Assembly: GCA_026224825.1 (NCBI GenBank)
Contig: JAMFRO010000057.1
Coordinates: forward strand, 1 to 64,000
Length of the DNA: 64,000 nt
DNA from: a bacterium
Lineage (GTDB): Bacteria; Pseudomonadota; Alphaproteobacteria; Acetobacterales; Acetobacteraceae
Direction: 5' to 3'
Made by a program: the position numbers and the translations under genes. The notes below the pieces were generated by a model. That model did not search any database and was not told where the DNA came from. It was given only the letters and a program-made list of their open reading frames with translations. Positions 63,101 through 64,000 of this stretch are shown piece by piece (positions within the stretch are counted from its first letter, which is position 1; every line of letters begins with the position of its first letter).

Positions 63101-63622
63101 GGCTTTTATCTGCAGCGTGTCCTGGCAGGTCTCGATGAGCAGCGCATCCACCCCGCCCGCCAGCAGGCCCTGGCATTGGGCGTAAAGCGCGTCTTCCAGC
63201 GGGTCGTAGGCGATGTTGCCGAGGCTGGGGAGTTTGGTGCCCGGGCCGATGGAGCCGATGACCCAGCGATGGCGGCCGTCAGCGAAGGACTCGGCCGCCT
63301 CGCGCGCTAGCTCGCCGGCGATCTTGTTGATCTCGAAGGTTTTATCGCCCAGATCGAACTCGTCCAGCGTTATGGGAGAGCCACCAAAACTATTGGTCTG
63401 CACCATGTCCGAGCCGGCGGCGTAATAGCCGCGGTGGATTTCGCGCACCAGATCCGGGCGCGAGAGGTTCAGCACCTCGGTGCAGTTCTCCCTGCCCCAG
63501 AAATCCTTCTCGGTGTCGAGCGTGATGGCCTGGACGCGCGAGCCCATGCCGCCGTCGCAGAGGAGAACATTATTTGTGAGGGCGTCGAGGAGATGGGGGC
63601 GTGACATACTTGTCAGATACAC
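60125..63622 (-). CDS. metH: Cobalamin-dependent methionine synthase
   Basis: A 1165-residue full-length MetH. Modules in order: homocysteine domain with zinc-type Cys in GLNCATGP and GGCCGTS; methyltetrahydrofolate-binding domain (NAPLVIDSTE, LGLSNISFGL); cobalamin domain with DVHDIGKN; and the C-terminal AdoMet reactivation domain (GSRYSFGYPACPKLEDQ). It methylates homocysteine to methionine. The GTG at 63622 has GGGGGTG five bases upstream; an ATG at 63607 is also possible. No B12 or SAM riboswitch was recognised in the 23-nt divergent gap. A weak hairpin (60077-60097) lies downstream. Confidence 0.96.
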   Translation of the reverse strand: MYLTSMSRPHLLDALTNNVLLCDGGMGSRVQAITLDTEKDFWGRENCTEVLNLSRPDLVREIHRGYYAAGSDMVQTNSFGGSPITLDEFDLGDKTFEINKIAGELAREAAESFADGRHRWVIGSIGPGTKLPSLGNIAYDPLEDALYAQCQGLLAGGVDALLIETCQDTLQIKAAVNGAKRARAEVNSNIPIFVQVTVETTGTLLVGPDIAAASTVIHALDVPLIGLNCATGPQEMAEHVRFLSQNWPGIISVQPNAGLPELVDGKTHYPLGAEEMAGWVERFVIEDGVNLIGGCCGTSIPHITALDAMLKKLGNPRPVPVARKFHWIPSVASLYGATPLRQENAYFSIGERCNANGSKKWRELQEVHDWDGCVAMGREQVAEASNALDICTAFVGRNEMQEMNAIITRFTSSVNAPLVIDSTETPVIEAALKLHGGKPIINSINFEDGEHAAHDRLKLAKKFGAGVIALTIDEVGMAKEPEDKLRIATRLVEFACDQYGLAHSDLLIDPLTFTVATGNEDDRKLGQWTLEGIKMIRDKFPDIQIILGLSNISFGLNPAARAVLNSVFLDHAVKAGMTGAIVHVSKIRPLHLIAPEEVKVCEDLIFDRREEGYDPLQKLLEIFTDRKLADTTKKKRAETVEGRLKDRIIDGDRKGLGDELDEALKTNKPLDIINNILLDGMKVVGELFGAGKMQLPFVLQSAETMKAAVAHLEPLMERVAGEEKGIIVLATVKGDVHDIGKNLVDIILTNNGYKVVNLGIKVPLADMVAAAKEHRAHAIGMSGLLVKSTVVMRENLEEMSRQGLDIPVMLGGAALTRNYVEEDCVAAYASGRVAYARDAFDGLHLMDKVTGNGFDDYLAVLQSKRSGKARNTKRTLGQADAKAFAPVDVLEVQKRRRRLNASEAALTPPFWGSRILETAPKAVVPFINERSLFQFQWGFRKQGKTLEEFLGWARQELRPVMKRMLDICEADQILKPQSAYGYWKAAGQGNELILFAENGTTEAARFTLPRQPKQDGECIADFFPDVDDGRGVIGLQVVTMGQRASEVARDWFEANRYQDYLYLHGISVEMAEALAEYTHKRIRAELGFAAEDDRDMDKMLQQSYRGSRYSFGYPACPKLEDQTQLLQLLGAERIGISLSDEFQLHPEQSTSAIVVLNAHAKYFSV

Positions 63623-63645
63623 CGTGACACCCCCATGTCCAGTTC

Positions 63646-63978
63646 ATGCAACAAGACCCACGTATTCCTGTGATTTTCGAGCAACAGCCAGAACCGGATG
63701 ACATGGTGCTGGTTGAGGAAGGGCTCGCCGCACCGGAATTTGGTCATGTTCAACGGTTTGTTCTCGGGCTACCCGGCCATCTGCCGGGTTGTTCATGCTG
63801 CGTGGCACGCAGCCCGGCGGCGGCGGCCCTGGCGGCGGCATTTCGCGCCAGGGCGACCGGAACCGCCCCCTATTTCAAACGCCTGTTGGTACTGGCCTCG
63901 CCCGCCGGACGCCTGGACATGGAGGCCGCTTTGGCGCAGGATGTTTTGTGCCGTGCCCGATTCTATTTGGAAAACTGA
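63646..63978 (+). CDS. Small CxCC protein resembling part of COG0523 GTPases
   Basis: A 110-residue protein. HLPGCSCCVARSPAAAALAAAF followed by FKRLLVLASPAGRLDMEAAL and CRARFYLEN looks like the metal-binding CxCC stretch and following helix of COG0523 (CobW/ZigA-type) metallochaperone GTPases (GCxCC...R...AL...R). The N-terminal Walker A half is absent. The first 45 residues are acidic (EQQPEPDDMVLVEEG). Function is unknown. It is divergent from metH with only 23 nt between starts, and an ATG follows 8 nt after its stop. Confidence 0.6.
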   Translation: MQQDPRIPVIFEQQPEPDDMVLVEEGLAAPEFGHVQRFVLGLPGHLPGCSCCVARSPAAAALAAAFRARATGTAPYFKRLLVLASPAGRLDMEAALAQDVLCRARFYLEN

Positions 63979-63985
63979 GGCCAAA

Positions 63986-64000
63986 ATGATACGGCGGGCA
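63986..64000 (+). CDS. Start of a further gene, cut by window edge
   Basis: An ATG at 63986 preceded by GAGG, reading MIRRA before the window ends. Given the upstream CxCC protein it could be a cotranscribed partner. Too short to identify. Confidence 0.3.

Noticed and set aside
63623..63645. Cobalamin or SAM riboswitch in front of metH
   Set aside because: Only 23 nt separate the divergent starts, and no riboswitch core sequence is present upstream within the neighbouring gene.

Overview
This window looks like a chromosomal segment of a GC-rich alphaproteobacterium, most likely an Acetobacteraceae-type member of the Rhodospirillales/Acetobacterales. The pointers are family-level: UPF0262, DUF983, EipB/DUF1849, a type 2 ArgC, a phasin, a fused GNAT-MutT protein, secreted Hint-domain proteins, and the order proA-nadD-rsfS-rlmH ... 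gpmI-envC-ctpA-rppH. The genus is not settled; an acidophilic relative such as Acidocella is only a guess. No phage, insertion sequence, CRISPR array or rRNA operon was found.

Layout. 0-2.7 kb: the right half of a composite palindromic repeat, a AAA ATPase with a pilus/secretion-type N-terminus, Dps and tRNA-Lys(CTT). 2.8-7.7 kb: a complete branched-chain amino acid ABC transporter (livH-livM-livG-livF plus binding protein). 7.9-13 kb: a FemAB-like acyltransferase, PepN and two glutathione transferases. 13-17 kb (minus strand): DUF1345, an ATP-binding protein and a DUF1800/DUF1501 pair. 17.1-19.2 kb: an EF-G gene outside a str operon. 19.4-24.1 kb: two lipoproteins, a flippase-like protein, an HhH-GPD glycosylase and a group II decarboxylase. 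23.5-26.5 kb: SRP RNA-dnaX-ybaB-recR. 26.5-33 kb: NudC, a lysine/alanine-rich histone-like protein, DUF983, UPF0262, MtnA, a DUF2272 lipoprotein, a CinA-type domain and the GNAT-MutT fusion. 33.1-43.3 kb: a housekeeping string (proA, nadD, rsfS, rlmH, gpmI, envC-like, ctpA, rppH) interrupted between rlmH and gpmI by an AT-richer SIR2-like gene and a TPR gene. 43.3-48.5 kb: dienelactone hydrolase, a split chromate transporter and pstS-pstC-pstA without pstB or phoU. 48.7-52 kb: SecB, ArgC, gamma-carbonic anhydrase, a TetR-like protein and a phasin. 52-56 kb: two paralogous Hint proteins. 56-64 kb: UvrB, EipB-like, MarR, MetH and a small CxCC protein.

Working together. Many genes are coupled by 4-nt stop/start overlaps (ATGA, GTGA, TTGA and apparently CTGA), so several strings are probably operons. 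The Liv and Pst systems import amino acids and phosphate. SRP RNA, SecB and Tat-type signals point to export. EnvC-like and CtpA belong to the cell envelope.

The least ordinary parts are three. First, a family of large composite palindromes (about 0-0.15, 19.2, 42.7, 48.5, 54.3 and 59.2 kb) sits at gene 3' ends: double-hairpin caps flank variable palindromic cores whose paired bases covary between copies. Second, the SIR2-like gene at 36.0-37.3 kb is a candidate defence effector in a conserved locus. Third, the Hint protein pair carries a duplicated N-terminal module of unknown function. Base-composition remarks below are by eye; nothing was computed.
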